Shown: positions 44,140 to 53,013, numbered from the stretch's first letter. The stretch: 64,000 nucleotides of DNA from Kordiimonadales bacterium IMCC3096 (GCA_016865035.1 CP018227.1:124001-188000); one strand, 5' to 3'. The notes: generated from the sequence alone by a model not told the origin. Numbers and translations: made by a program.

Positions 44140-45947
44140 CCAGCCAGACCGCCGCAACCCGGGTGCCCTCTTTGAATCTCGGGGTCATTGGCAATTGCGC
44201 CTTCAACGCTCTGGTTGATGACAGGGGCGCTGTCGTCTGGTGCTGCCTGCCGCGCTATGACAGCGAGCCTGTGTTTCATGCCCTTCTGAGCGACGGCAAG
44301 GACCGGCCGAACGGCAGTTTCGTGATCGATGTCGAGGATTTCGACCGCGCCGAACAGGCCTATGATCCCAACACGGCGATCTCGCGGACGCGTCTGTTCG
44401 ACGGCAGTGGCCGGGGCGTGGAGATCACCGACTTCGCGCCGCGCTTCTCCGCCCGGGGCCGCATGTTCCGCCCCCTCACCCTGGTGCGCCGGTTGCGCCC
44501 GATCAACGGATCGCCCCGCATCCGCATCCGGCTGCGGCCCACGCACGGCTGGGGCACCAAGGCCCCGACCATCACCCATGGCAGCAATCACATCCGCTAT
44601 GTCAGCGACCACTACACCATGCGCTTCACCACCAGCGCGCCGGTCGACTACGTGCTGAAGGAGACCGCGTTCCTGCTCGACCAGCCGCTCGACATGATCC
44701 TGGGTCCGGACGAGACACTGACGTCCGGTGTCAGCGAGACCGCCGCCGAGTTCGAGGAGAAGACCGCGGACTACTGGCGGCACTGGACCCGCCGCCTCGC
44801 CCTGCCGCTGGAATGGCAGGAGGCTGTGATCCGCTCCGCCATTACCCTGAAGCTCTGCGTGTTCGAGGAAACGGGCGCCATTGTCGCCGCGCTGACCACC
44901 AGCATCCCGGAGTCAGCCGGTTCGGGGCGGAACTGGGACTATCGCTTCTGCTGGCTGCGCGATGCCTTCTTCGTGGTCCGCGCGCTCAACACGCTGGCCG
45001 AGGTCGGCACCATGGAGGATTACCTGCGCTGGCTGCGCAATGTCGTGGTCGATGCCGACGGCGGCCACATGCAGCCCGTCTACGGCATCGGGCTGGAGGC
45101 GCAGATCAGCGAACGGATCATCGGGGAGATCCCCGGCTATCGCGGGATGGGTCCGGTCCGGGTCGGCAACCAGGCGCATGAGCACTTCCAGTACGACGTC
45201 TTCGGCAATGTCGTGCTGGGGGCGGCGCAGGCCTTCTTCGACAAGCGGTTGCTGCGTCCCGCCGACATCGACGATTTCGAGCGGCTGGAGAAGGTCGGCG
45301 AGCAGGCCTTCCATTTCCATGACAAGCCCGACGCCGGCATGTGGGAGTTGCGGACGCGGGCGCGGGTCCATACCTCGTCAGCGCTGATGTGCTGGGCTGC
45401 CTGCGACCGACTGGCGAAGATCGCGACCGAGATCGGGCGGCCTGATCGCGAGACCTTCTGGGCCGACCGTGCCACGATCATCCGGGACCGCATCCTGACC
45501 GAGTCCTGGAGCGAGGAACGCTAGGCCTTCGCGGAGAGCTTCGGCGGACGCGACCTTGACGCCTCTGTCCTGCTGATGGCGGAGGTCGGGCTGATCGACC
45601 CGATGGACCCGCGCTTCGTTTCCACCGTCGAGCGGCTGGAGGAAACCCTGACAGACGGCCCGCACATGCGGCGCTACGAAGCGGCGGATGACTTCGGCGC
45701 ACCGGAAGTGTCGTTCAACATCTGTGCCTTCTGGCGCATCGAGGCCCTGGCCAGGATCGGCCAGATCGACAAGGCCCGCGAGACCTTCGAGGCCATGCTG
45801 GCCCTGCGCAATCCGCTTGGTCTGCTGTCGGAGGACACGCACCCGGAAACAGGCGAGCTCTGGGGCAACTTCCCCCAGACCTATTCGATGGTCGGTATCA
45901 TCAATTGCGCCCGATTGCTGAGCAAGGGATGGGAGACCCGGATATGA
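44136..45947 (+). pseudogene. GH15 glucoamylase/trehalase-like hydrolase interrupted by in-frame TAG
   Basis: The reading frame codes for a GH15 hydrolase of about 602 residues, normal for the trehalase-like branch seen beside ots genes, but codon 463 is TAG (45522-45524). The frame continues without shift to the TGA at 45945-45947. Before the stop are LNLGVIGNCAFNALVDD and NWDYRFCWLRDA, a GH15 landmark. After it come AFAESFGGRDLDASVLLMAEVGL and GNFPQTYSMVGI, conserved C-terminal parts expected to hold the catalytic base. One base change (for example CAG or TGG to TAG) explains it. Both ends keep ATGA overlaps with otsB and otsA. It is either a recent null allele, a readthrough or suppressed codon, or a sequencing error. 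Confidence 0.85.
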
Positions 45948-47335
45948 GCCGCCTGATCGTCGTTTCGAACCGGGTGCAGGACCCGGCTGCCGGTCCGGGC
46001 GCAGGGGGCCTGGCCGTGGCGCTGGGCGAAGCGCTGGAGGCCAATGGCGGTGTCTGGATCGGCTGGGATGGCCGGGTGGAAACCGACCCGCTCCAACCCG
46101 TGAGCTGGAACGAGCACAGGTCAGGCAACCTGACACTGCTGACCACATCCCTGACGCCGGAGGAGCATGAGGGGTATTATCTCGGCTTCGCCAACCGGGT
46201 GCTCTGGCCCGCGTTTCACTATCGCCTGGATCTCGTCGACTACACCACCGACCACTCACGTGTTTACGGCGCGGTGAACCGTCGTCTTCCCATGAAGGTC
46301 GCGTCGATCCTTCGGCCCGATGACAGGATATGGATCCATGACTATCACCTGATCCCGCTGGCGGCGGAGCTGCGGGCAACGGGCTGTGGCAATCCCATCG
46401 GCTATTTCCAGCACATTCCCATGCCACCCCCCAGCATCATGGCGGCGGTGCCGGAAGTAAGCTGGCTGGTGCGCACGCTGTTCGCCTACGACGTGGTCGG
46501 ATTCCAGACGGAAACCGACCGGCTGCATCTGGTCCAGCAGGTGCAGCAACTGGAGAGCGATACGGAATCGGACGGCGAATATGTGACCGCCTTCGGGCGC
46601 TCCACCCGGGTCAAGTCCTACCCCATCGGCATTGATGCCGGCCGCTTTGCCGCCATGGCGCGCACCCCCAACGCCCAGGAGATCATTGATCGTATCCGAC
46701 AGCGCAACCTGAACCGGTCGCAGGTCATTGGCGTTGACCGGATGGATTATTCCAAGGGTCTGCCGGAACGGATGGAATCGGTGCGCCGCCTGTTCGAGCT
46801 CTATCCGGAGAACCGCGGTGCCATGACCTTCATGCAGATCGCCCCGACATCGCGCGGTGCGGTCGATGCCTATGTCGATCTGCACGAACGCCTGGACTCG
46901 CTCAGCGGGGAGATCAACAGCAAGTTCAGCGACTTCGACTGGACACCGATCCGCTACATCAATCGCCAGTTCCCCCGCGAGACGCTCGCCGCCCTGTATC
47001 GCGCCAGCCGCGCCGCGCTGATCACGCCGCTCCGCGACGGCATGAACCTGGTGGCGCATGAATATGTGGCGGCACAGAATCCGGATGATCCCGGCATGCC
47101 GGTCCTGTCACGCTTTGCCGGCGCGGCCGAGTACATGGACGAGGCCCTGCTGATCAATCCCTACAACATCGACCAGACAGCCATCGCGCTGCAGACCGCC
47201 CTGCAGATGCCGCTGAAGGAACGCAAGCGCCGCCACAAGGCCCTGATGAAGGTGGTTCAGGACCTGGACGTTTCCCGCTGGAGCAGCCGGTTCCTCAACG
47301 ACCTGAGCCAGTTGCTGCGCGCGGTTCCGGGCTGA
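45944..47335 (+). CDS. otsA: Trehalose-6-phosphate synthase
   Basis: This 463-residue GT20 enzyme joins UDP-glucose and glucose-6-phosphate. It opens SRLIVVSNRVQDP, with IWIHDYHLIPLAAELR in the centre. The donor-site residues lie in GVDRMDYSKGLPERM and LRDGMNLVAHEYVA. The ATG overlaps the GH15 stop by ATGA; an in-frame opening 13 codons upstream falls inside the GH15 gene. With OtsB it makes the compatible solute trehalose, usually in response to osmotic, desiccation or heat stress. Confidence 0.97.
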   Translation: MSRLIVVSNRVQDPAAGPGAGGLAVALGEALEANGGVWIGWDGRVETDPLQPVSWNEHRSGNLTLLTTSLTPEEHEGYYLGFANRVLWPAFHYRLDLVDYTTDHSRVYGAVNRRLPMKVASILRPDDRIWIHDYHLIPLAAELRATGCGNPIGYFQHIPMPPPSIMAAVPEVSWLVRTLFAYDVVGFQTETDRLHLVQQVQQLESDTESDGEYVTAFGRSTRVKSYPIGIDAGRFAAMARTPNAQEIIDRIRQRNLNRSQVIGVDRMDYSKGLPERMESVRRLFELYPENRGAMTFMQIAPTSRGAVDAYVDLHERLDSLSGEINSKFSDFDWTPIRYINRQFPRETLAALYRASRAALITPLRDGMNLVAHEYVAAQNPDDPGMPVLSRFAGAAEYMDEALLINPYNIDQTAIALQTALQMPLKERKRRHKALMKVVQDLDVSRWSSRFLNDLSQLLRAVPG

Positions 47336-47351
47336 GGGAGGGACAGGTCCG

Positions 47352-48242
47352 ATGCGACTGATCGCGGATATCGGTGGGACTCATGCCCGCTTCGGCCTTG
47401 TCGACGGACAGGGCACACCTTCCCGCGTCCAGAAAATGCAGACCGCCGACCACGTCGGCTTCGCGGAGGCGGCCCGTACCTATCTCGCGGCGAACGGCCT
47501 CCCGAACCTCGCTTCGGTTGCGGTCGCCATCGCCGGACCGGTGAGTGGTGGCGCGGGTCGGCTGGTCAATGGACCCTGGCAGTTCGACCTGCCGATGCTG
47601 CGTGACCTGGCTGCCGGTGGCGAGGGCCGGCTGCTGAATGACCTGCAGGCGGCGGCCATGGGAACCCGTTACTGCAGTCCCAGGCCATTGGCGTCCAGGA
47701 AGTTGCCGGATCACGATCGTCCGGTGCTGACCATCGGGGTCGGGACCGGAATCGGCGGGAGCCTGCTGGTTCCGGACGGGTCGGGCAGCCAGATTGCCGT
47801 GGCGACAGAGATCGGCCATGGGCTGCTCTCCACCCGCGGCCTTCTCGACACCGACGTCCCGTTCAGCGCCGAAGCCCTGCTTTCAGGCACCGGACTGCCA
47901 CAGCTCTGCCGGGTCGCGGGGTTCCGCGATGGAACACGGACGGCACCGGAGGTCATTGAATTCCTGCGCCAGGCGACACCATCGGCGCTGCGGCTGGGAC
48001 AGCTCTACGCCCAGTTGTTCGCCCGTTTCGCGGCAACGGCTGCACTGACGACAGGCGCGACGGGCGGCGTGATCATTGTCGGCGGACTGGCGAAACGGCT
48101 GTTTCCGCTGTTGCCGACTGCAACGCTGGTCTCAGCCTTTCACCTGCCCGGCCCCATGCAGGACTGGCTGCGCGATGTCAGCATCTGCCAGGTGACCGAC
48201 GACGACGTGGCGTTGAAGGGACTCGCCGGAATGCCGATCTGA
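47352..48242 (+). CDS. glk: Glucokinase (Glk family)
   Basis: This 296-residue sugar kinase of the proteobacterial Glk family opens RLIADIGGTHARFGLV (ATP-phosphate loop at the N-terminus). It has GTGIGGSLLVPDG, EIGHGLLS (the E in contact with glucose) and VIIVGGLAKRLFPLL. It phosphorylates glucose with ATP. It sits 16 bases after otsA, so glucose released from trehalose by the GH15 enzyme could be returned to glucose-6-phosphate, a substrate of OtsA. That makes the operon a self-contained trehalose cycle, provided the GH15 protein is made. Confidence 0.93.
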   Translation: MRLIADIGGTHARFGLVDGQGTPSRVQKMQTADHVGFAEAARTYLAANGLPNLASVAVAIAGPVSGGAGRLVNGPWQFDLPMLRDLAAGGEGRLLNDLQAAAMGTRYCSPRPLASRKLPDHDRPVLTIGVGTGIGGSLLVPDGSGSQIAVATEIGHGLLSTRGLLDTDVPFSAEALLSGTGLPQLCRVAGFRDGTRTAPEVIEFLRQATPSALRLGQLYAQLFARFAATAALTTGATGGVIIVGGLAKRLFPLLPTATLVSAFHLPGPMQDWLRDVSICQVTDDDVALKGLAGMPI

Positions 48243-48264
48243 CATTCCGGCTACCTCCGACTGA

Positions 48265-48978
48265 TCAGTCCTCGCTCTTGCCGAAGACGGAATCGACGGT
48301 CGGCACGTCTTCCTCGTCGCTCTCTTCCTTCGGCTTGCCGATGCCCAGCGCCGCGGAGGCAATCGCGGCCTCGGCAGACAGTCGACCCGCGGCAGACGGG
48401 GCCGCATGTTCCACATGGGTTTCCGGAATCAGGTCCGGCTTCTCGGCGACCATCTTGCGACGGCGATCCGCGGCCTCCGACACCAGCGCGGCAAGCTCCG
48501 TCTGGGTACAGATGCCCAGGCTCACCGGATCGGTCGGCTTGATGTTGGTCATGTTCCAGTGGGTGCGTTCACGGATCTTGTTGATCGTGTCCTTTGTCGT
48601 GCCCAGCAACCGCCGGATCTGAGCATCGGTCAGTTCCGGGTGGTGGCGCAGGATCCAGGCAATCGCCGCCGGACGGTCCTGACGCTTGGACACGGGCGTG
48701 TAGCGCGCGCCCTTCTTCTGACGCTGGATCGGGATCGCGGATTCCCGCAGCACCAGATTGGCGTTGGGGTCCTTCTCGCACCGCTCGATCTCGGCGCGCG
48801 TCAGCTGGCTGTTGGCCACGGGGTCCAGACCGACAATGTTCTGGTCCACCTCACCATCCGCCATGCCCTGAATGGCCAGCGGATGCAGGCCGCAGAATTC
48901 AGCGATCTGGCGAAAGGAAAGCATCGTGTTGTCGATCAGCCATACGGCGGTGGCCTTCGGCATCAGAGGTAATGCCAC
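48265..48978 (-). CDS. trcR: DUF1013 / TrcR-type cell-cycle transcriptional regulator
   Basis: This 237-residue alphaproteobacterial DUF1013 protein opens MPKATAVWLIDNTMLSFRQI with the helix-turn-helix-like region behind it. The central GARYTPVSKRQDRPAAIAW and RRLLGTTKDTINKIRERTHW blocks are strongly typical. TrcR in Brucella and relatives controls cell-cycle genes together with the CtrA pathway. The start is a GTG at 48976-48978 preceded by GGGAG. The last 60 residues are acidic and low in complexity. It converges with glk across 22 bases. Confidence 0.92.
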   Translation of the reverse strand: MALPLMPKATAVWLIDNTMLSFRQIAEFCGLHPLAIQGMADGEVDQNIVGLDPVANSQLTRAEIERCEKDPNANLVLRESAIPIQRQKKGARYTPVSKRQDRPAAIAWILRHHPELTDAQIRRLLGTTKDTINKIRERTHWNMTNIKPTDPVSLGICTQTELAALVSEAADRRRKMVAEKPDLIPETHVEHAAPSAAGRLSAEAAIASAALGIGKPKEESDEEDVPTVDSVFGKSED

Positions 48979-49107
48979 TGTATTCTCCCGTTCAGACTGT
49001 CAGGGGTACCGCGCCTGCATCACATATCCGGTTGCGTGCACATCAGCGGTCATGAAACTCATGCGCACGAATTAGACGTTTTACGCGCCGGATTCAAGCG
49101 GGGCGCG

Positions 49108-50115
49108 TCACCCGACCGTCAGCATGATCTTGCCGACATGGTTGCTGGCCTCCATCAGGGCATGTGCCTCGGACGCCTTCTCCAGCGGCAGCACGGTATC
49201 GATGACCGGCAGCGCGCGCCCGTCAGCCAGCAGCGGCAGCACGTGATCCTCCAGCGCGCGGGCGATCAGCGCCTTGTCCGCCACGGGACGGGGGCGCAGG
49301 GTCGAACCGGAAAGGTGCAACCGCTTCTGCATCACATGCAGCAGGTTCAGTTCCACCTTCGGCCCCTGCTGGACAGCGATCTGCACCAGCCGTCCCTCCA
49401 CGGCCAGCGACTTCACGTTGCGCGCGAAGTAGTCGGCACCGCCGACCATGTCGAGAACCAGGTTGACCCCCTCCCCGCCGGTGAGTTCCGCGATCACCTC
49501 CGCGAAATCCTCCTCCCGGTAGTTGATCGCCCGCTCCGCGCCCAGATCGACGCAGGCGGCGCATTTCTCGGCCGATCCGGCCGTCACGAAGACCCGCGCC
49601 CCGAAGGCTTTCGCAAGCTGGATCGCCGTCGTGCCGATACCGCTGGACCCGCCATGGATCAGGACACTCTCGCCGCCCTGCAGCTTTCCGCGCTCGAACA
49701 TGTTGGTCCAGACGGTGAAATAGGTTTCCGGCACCGCCGCCGCATGCACCATGTCCAGGCTGGCCGGGACGTTCAGGCACTGCCCCTCCGGCGCGACGCA
49801 ATATTCGGCATAGCCACCACCGGCAACCAGCGCCATGACGCGATCACCCACATTGAACTGATGCACCCCGTCTCCCTTGGCGGCCACGGTCCCCGCGACT
49901 TCCAGCCCCGGATAGTCCGGGGCGCCCGGCGGCGGCGGATAGCCACCCGTCCGCTGCATGACGTCGGGACGGTTCACGCCTGCCGCCGCGACCTTGATCA
50001 GCACCTCGTCGTGACCCGGTGCGGGAACGGGGCGCGTCATGGGCTTCAGCACCTCCGGTGCACCGAATCCATCCAGGCCAATCACCGTCATTTCCGTCGG
50101 CAGTGTCTCGCTCAT
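49108..50115 (-). CDS. NAD(P)H:quinone oxidoreductase, zeta-crystallin type (MDR family)
   Basis: This is a 335-residue medium-chain reductase of the quinone oxidoreductase class, with no structural zinc site visible. The N-terminal GroES-like fold includes GVNRPDVMQRTGGYPPPPGAP, and the NADPH site is IHGGSSGIGTTAIQLAKAFGARVF. These enzymes reduce quinones or enones. The ATG at 50113-50115 has GAGGGAAC in front. The frame stays open 95 more codons upstream, but that part lies opposite the DUF1192 gene and is a low-complexity shadow, so it is rejected. Confidence 0.93.
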   Translation of the reverse strand: MSETLPTEMTVIGLDGFGAPEVLKPMTRPVPAPGHDEVLIKVAAAGVNRPDVMQRTGGYPPPPGAPDYPGLEVAGTVAAKGDGVHQFNVGDRVMALVAGGGYAEYCVAPEGQCLNVPASLDMVHAAAVPETYFTVWTNMFERGKLQGGESVLIHGGSSGIGTTAIQLAKAFGARVFVTAGSAEKCAACVDLGAERAINYREEDFAEVIAELTGGEGVNLVLDMVGGADYFARNVKSLAVEGRLVQIAVQQGPKVELNLLHVMQKRLHLSGSTLRPRPVADKALIARALEDHVLPLLADGRALPVIDTVLPLEKASEAHALMEASNHVGKIMLTVG

Positions 50116-50233
50116 GTGCTGTTCCCTCACCCTGTGCCACGAAGACGCCCGGTCATTCATGCCAGCGTCCCTTTGTCGATCAACGTGCACCTGATCTATG
50201 CTTGCTGCCCCGGAGTGGCAAGCGGAGGCAACA

Positions 50234-50413
50234 ATGGAAGATGAGGAACGCGCGCGGGAGAAGTATTTCCAGTCCCGCGATCTGGACGATGTCTCGATCG
50301 AAGAGCTGCAGGAACGGATCGTCGAACTGGAGGCGGAGATCACGACCCTGCGTGCCGTGATCGAGAAGAAGCACAGCGTGCGCAGTGCCGCTGATTCCAT
50401 ATTCAGCCGCTAG
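50234..50413 (+). CDS. Small DUF1192-family protein
   Basis: This 59-residue protein is acidic at the N-terminus (MEDEERAREKYFQSRDLDD). A coiled-coil-like helix follows (VSIEELQERIVELEAEITTLRAVIEKK) and then RSAADSIF, a composition typical of the alphaproteobacterial DUF1192 family. Its function is unknown; the leucine-heptad helix suggests dimerisation. The ATG at 50234 is preceded by GCGGAGGC; an upstream in-frame ATG lies before that site. It is the last gene before the 490-base non-coding region. Confidence 0.85.
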   Translation: MEDEERAREKYFQSRDLDDVSIEELQERIVELEAEITTLRAVIEKKHSVRSAADSIFSR

Positions 50414-50474
50414 ACGGTTCCCGGAACCTGATCCGGCAGCATTAGGGGATGGTTAACTTCCGTCCGGTACATTG

Positions 50475-50556
50475 GGAACCCTGAGCAGGAGTAGTTCTCC
50501 CCTCAACCTCCCTGTCTGAAATGGTCGCCTCCGAGTTCCCCTCCCCGGGGGCGACC
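50475..50556 (+). ncRNA. Candidate small RNA or leader hairpins with CU-rich loops
   Basis: A perfect 10-bp stem, GGTCGCCTCC (50523-50532) with GGGGGCGACC (50547-50556, one G-T pair), closes a 14-base loop containing CCCCTCCCC. A weaker hairpin upstream joins GGGAAC to GTTCTCCC (about 50474-50500), followed by unpaired CCTCAACCTCCC. Repeated CCTCC-type loops are complementary to ribosome-binding sites and occur in some alphaproteobacterial small RNAs. The strand is assumed; no promoter for it is clear. Confidence 0.35.
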
Positions 50557-50629
50557 TATCAGTCTGCACTGGTCTTCCGGTTTGCTGCGCCGCAGCATCG
50601 ATTTTGTGTTTCAGTGCTAATGCACTTGC

Positions 50630-50658
50630 TTGACTCCTTTCCCCAACCTTGGCCTAAT
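50630..50658 (+). promoter_or_regulatory. Candidate sigma-70 promoter upstream of metY
   Basis: TTGACT at 50630-50635 and CCTAAT at 50653-50658 are separated by 17 bases, the ideal spacing. Transcription would start near 50665 and reach the terminator at 50741-50774 after about 110 bases, giving a short RNA or an attenuated metY leader. This is a sequence match only. Confidence 0.45.
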
Positions 50659-50740
50659 CCCGCTCGCGGAGCCGAGTTGACAGGGACTGGCGCGTAATAA
50701 CAGGGCGATCAACGCCTTGAGGGGAAAACTAAGTTTCTCG

Positions 50741-50774
50741 AAAAAGCCGCGACCGGCAACGGGCGCGGTTTTTT
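50741..50774 (+). terminator. Strong factor-independent terminator 128 bases before metY
   Basis: CCGCG (50747-50751) pairs with CGCGG (50764-50768) around a 12-base loop. The stem is extended by AAAAAG on the left against TTTTTT on the right, leaving a six-T run. The A-run and T-run make it bidirectional. A smaller hairpin GGGAAA/TTTCTC (about 50722-50738) lies just before it, a layout compatible with attenuation of metY or the end of a small RNA. Confidence 0.75.
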
Positions 50775-50901
50775 CTTTGCGCCGGCCTGGTGTAGTCCCA
50801 GGATCAGGTGTCTGAAGATCAGCACTGATGCGGCCTGACGCGCCGCACCGCCCGGATCATGCAGCCGTCACGACACCGGCTGCCGGAGGAGGAGAGCCAC
50901 C

Positions 50902-52212
50902 TTGAAACCCAAGTATCCGAAGTTCGATACGCTTGGCCTTCATGCCGGACAGCATCCGGACCCGGTCACCGGCGCCCGTGCCGTACCGATTCACATGACC
51001 ACATCCTATGTCTTTCAGGACACGGATCATGCGGCGGCCCTGTTCAACATGGAAACGCCGGGCCACCTCTATTCCCGAATCTCCAATCCCACCGTCGCGG
51101 TGCTGGAGGAACGGCTGGCCGCGCTGGAGGGTGGGGTCGGCGCCGTCTGCACCGCCTCAGGTCAGGCAGCCCTGCATGTGGCCATCGCGACGCTGATGGG
51201 CCAGGGCGGGCACATCGTCAGTTCCGCCTCTGTCTACGGCGGCAGCCACAACATGTTTCATCACACCCTGCCCCGATTCGGCATCACCACGACCTTCGTC
51301 GATCCGCGCGACACGGAAGGATTCGCAAAGGCGATCCGGCCCGAGACGCGCCTGGTCTTCGGCGAAACGCTGGGCAATCCCGGTCTGGAGATCATGGACC
51401 TGCCCGCCGTAGCGCAGATCGCCCATGACAACGGCATTCCGCTGATGATCGACAATACCTTCGCCACGCCCTACCTGTTCCGGCCCATCGAGCACGGGGC
51501 CGACATCGTCATGCATTCGGCAACCAAGTTCCTTGGCGGTCACGGGGTGGCCATCGGCGGCGCGCTGATCGACGGCGGCACCTTCGACTGGGCCGCCTCC
51601 GGCAAGTTCCCGACCCTGACGGAGCCCTATGCGGGCTATCACGGCCTGAACTTCTGGGAGGAATACGGCCCCGCCGCCTTCGCCATGCGCGCGCGCGGAG
51701 AGGGCGTGCGCGATTTCGGTGCCTGCCTCAGCCCGCAGAACGCCTTCTACCTGCTGCAGGGGGTCGAGACCCTGCATGTGCGCATGCCGCGCCATGTGGA
51801 GAATGCGCGGAAGGTCGCCGCGTTCCTGGATGGCAACGATGCGGTGAACTGGGTCTCCTACCCCGATCTGCCGAGCCACCCGGATCATGAACGGGCCAGG
51901 CAGCTTCTGCCCAAGGGTGCCGGTGCCATCTTCAGTTTCGGCGTCAAGGGCGGTCGGGAGGCCGGGCGCGCCTTCATCGAGGCACTGAACATCTTCTCCC
52001 ACCTCGCCAATGTCGGGGATGCCAAGTCACTGGTGATTCACCCGGCCTCGACAACGCATCAGCAGATGGATGCGGCCGCGCTGAAGGCCGCCGGCATCGG
52101 GGAGGACATGATCCGCCTGTCTGTCGGCATGGAAGATGCCGACGATCTGATCGATGACCTGAAGCAGGCCCTGCGCACCGCGCAGCGCGCCGTTCCCCAA
52201 GCGGCGGAGTAA
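50902..52212 (+). CDS. metY: O-acetylhomoserine sulfhydrylase (PLP-dependent)
   Basis: This 436-residue Cys/Met-metabolism PLP enzyme makes homocysteine from O-acetylhomoserine and sulfide. Its length and the blocks FDTLGLHAGQHPDP, YSRISNPTVAVLEERLAALE and LVIHPASTTHQQM fit MetY rather than the shorter MetZ/MetB. The PLP lysine is in MHSATKFLGGHG (about residue 211). The start is TTG at 50902-50904, supported by an unusually strong GGAGGAGGAG site; the protein begins KPKYPKFDT as in relatives. A terminator lies in the leader, so transcription may be attenuated. Confidence 0.94.
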   Translation: MKPKYPKFDTLGLHAGQHPDPVTGARAVPIHMTTSYVFQDTDHAAALFNMETPGHLYSRISNPTVAVLEERLAALEGGVGAVCTASGQAALHVAIATLMGQGGHIVSSASVYGGSHNMFHHTLPRFGITTTFVDPRDTEGFAKAIRPETRLVFGETLGNPGLEIMDLPAVAQIAHDNGIPLMIDNTFATPYLFRPIEHGADIVMHSATKFLGGHGVAIGGALIDGGTFDWAASGKFPTLTEPYAGYHGLNFWEEYGPAAFAMRARGEGVRDFGACLSPQNAFYLLQGVETLHVRMPRHVENARKVAAFLDGNDAVNWVSYPDLPSHPDHERARQLLPKGAGAIFSFGVKGGREAGRAFIEALNIFSHLANVGDAKSLVIHPASTTHQQMDAAALKAAGIGEDMIRLSVGMEDADDLIDDLKQALRTAQRAVPQAAE

Positions 52213-52218
52213 GCAATC

Positions 52219-53013
52219 ATGATGTTTCAAGTCGACGGTCACGACGTCTATGCCCACACAGGCGGCAAGGAATTCGACCCCAGCGGCAACGTGGTCGTGA
52301 TGATCCATGGCGCCGCGATGAGCCATCTCGCCTGGTCACTGCAGACCCGGTATCTGGCGCACCACGGATTGAGCGTCCTGTCGCTCGACCTGCCCGGCTG
52401 CGGCAAGTCCGGTGGTGACCTGCCCGAATCGATCCACGACGCGTCCCACTGGCTGATCCGCGTGCTGGATGCGCTGGGGGTGGAGAAGGCGGCGCTGGTG
52501 GGTCATTCCATGGGCGCGCTCATCGCGCTGGAGACCGCCGGGCACAATCCCGATCGCGTGAGCCGACTGGTGCTGATGGGCGTCGGCTATCCGATGGCCG
52601 TCAACGATGCCTTCCTGGATGCGGCGGACAGCAACCTGCCCCTTGCCATCGGTCTGATGAACGACTGGGCCCATGCCCGGCGGGCGCATATCGGCGGCTT
52701 TCAGGTTCCGGGTCTTTGGATGGTGGGTGCCGATACACGCGTGGTGCAGCAGGCGGCGCACGGCGTGATGCACCGCCACCTGGCGATCTGCAATGCCTAC
52801 GACGGCGGAGAGGCCGCGGCGGCGGCAGTGACCTGCCCGACGTACCTGATCCTTGGCGCCAACGACAACATGACCCCCGCCAAGGTCGGGCGGAAGCTCG
52901 CAGCCCTGATCAAGGGGGCCGACGCCACCGTCATTCCCGACTGCGGTCACATGATGATGACGGAACAACCGACAGCCGTGATGCGCGCCCTGAAGCCAGC
53001 CCTTGGCATCTGA
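52219..53013 (+). CDS. Alpha/beta hydrolase
   Basis: This is a 264-residue alpha/beta-hydrolase fold protein. The oxyanion strand is VVMIHGAAMSHLAW, the nucleophile elbow GHSMGAL (Ser about residue 96), the acid lies near LGANDNMTPAKVG, and the catalytic His is in IPDCGHMMMTEQP. The substrate is unknown; small esters, lactones or ring-cleavage products are typical. It starts 6 bases after metY. An acyl-CoA dehydrogenase and an MFS carrier follow, which hints at a small carboxylic-acid utilisation set. Confidence 0.92.
   Translation: MMFQVDGHDVYAHTGGKEFDPSGNVVVMIHGAAMSHLAWSLQTRYLAHHGLSVLSLDLPGCGKSGGDLPESIHDASHWLIRVLDALGVEKAALVGHSMGALIALETAGHNPDRVSRLVLMGVGYPMAVNDAFLDAADSNLPLAIGLMNDWAHARRAHIGGFQVPGLWMVGADTRVVQQAAHGVMHRHLAICNAYDGGEAAAAAVTCPTYLILGANDNMTPAKVGRKLAALIKGADATVIPDCGHMMMTEQPTAVMRALKPALGI

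Larger units (their letters stand above)
50414..50901. other. Non-coding region of 488 bases upstream of metY
   Basis: No credible protein-coding frame fills this stretch. It holds three notable elements: a CU-rich hairpin region at about 50475-50556, a candidate sigma-70 promoter at 50630-50658, and a strong factor-independent terminator at 50741-50774. The last 120 bases before metY are plain sequence ending in a strong GGAGGAGGAG ribosome site. It could hold one or two small RNAs, or a long metY leader. Confidence 0.6.

Noticed and set aside
50560-50901. SAM-II riboswitch upstream of metY
   Set aside because: Methionine genes in alphaproteobacteria often have one, but the conserved GATTT, TTGCA and GCTAAA parts in the right order are not present.
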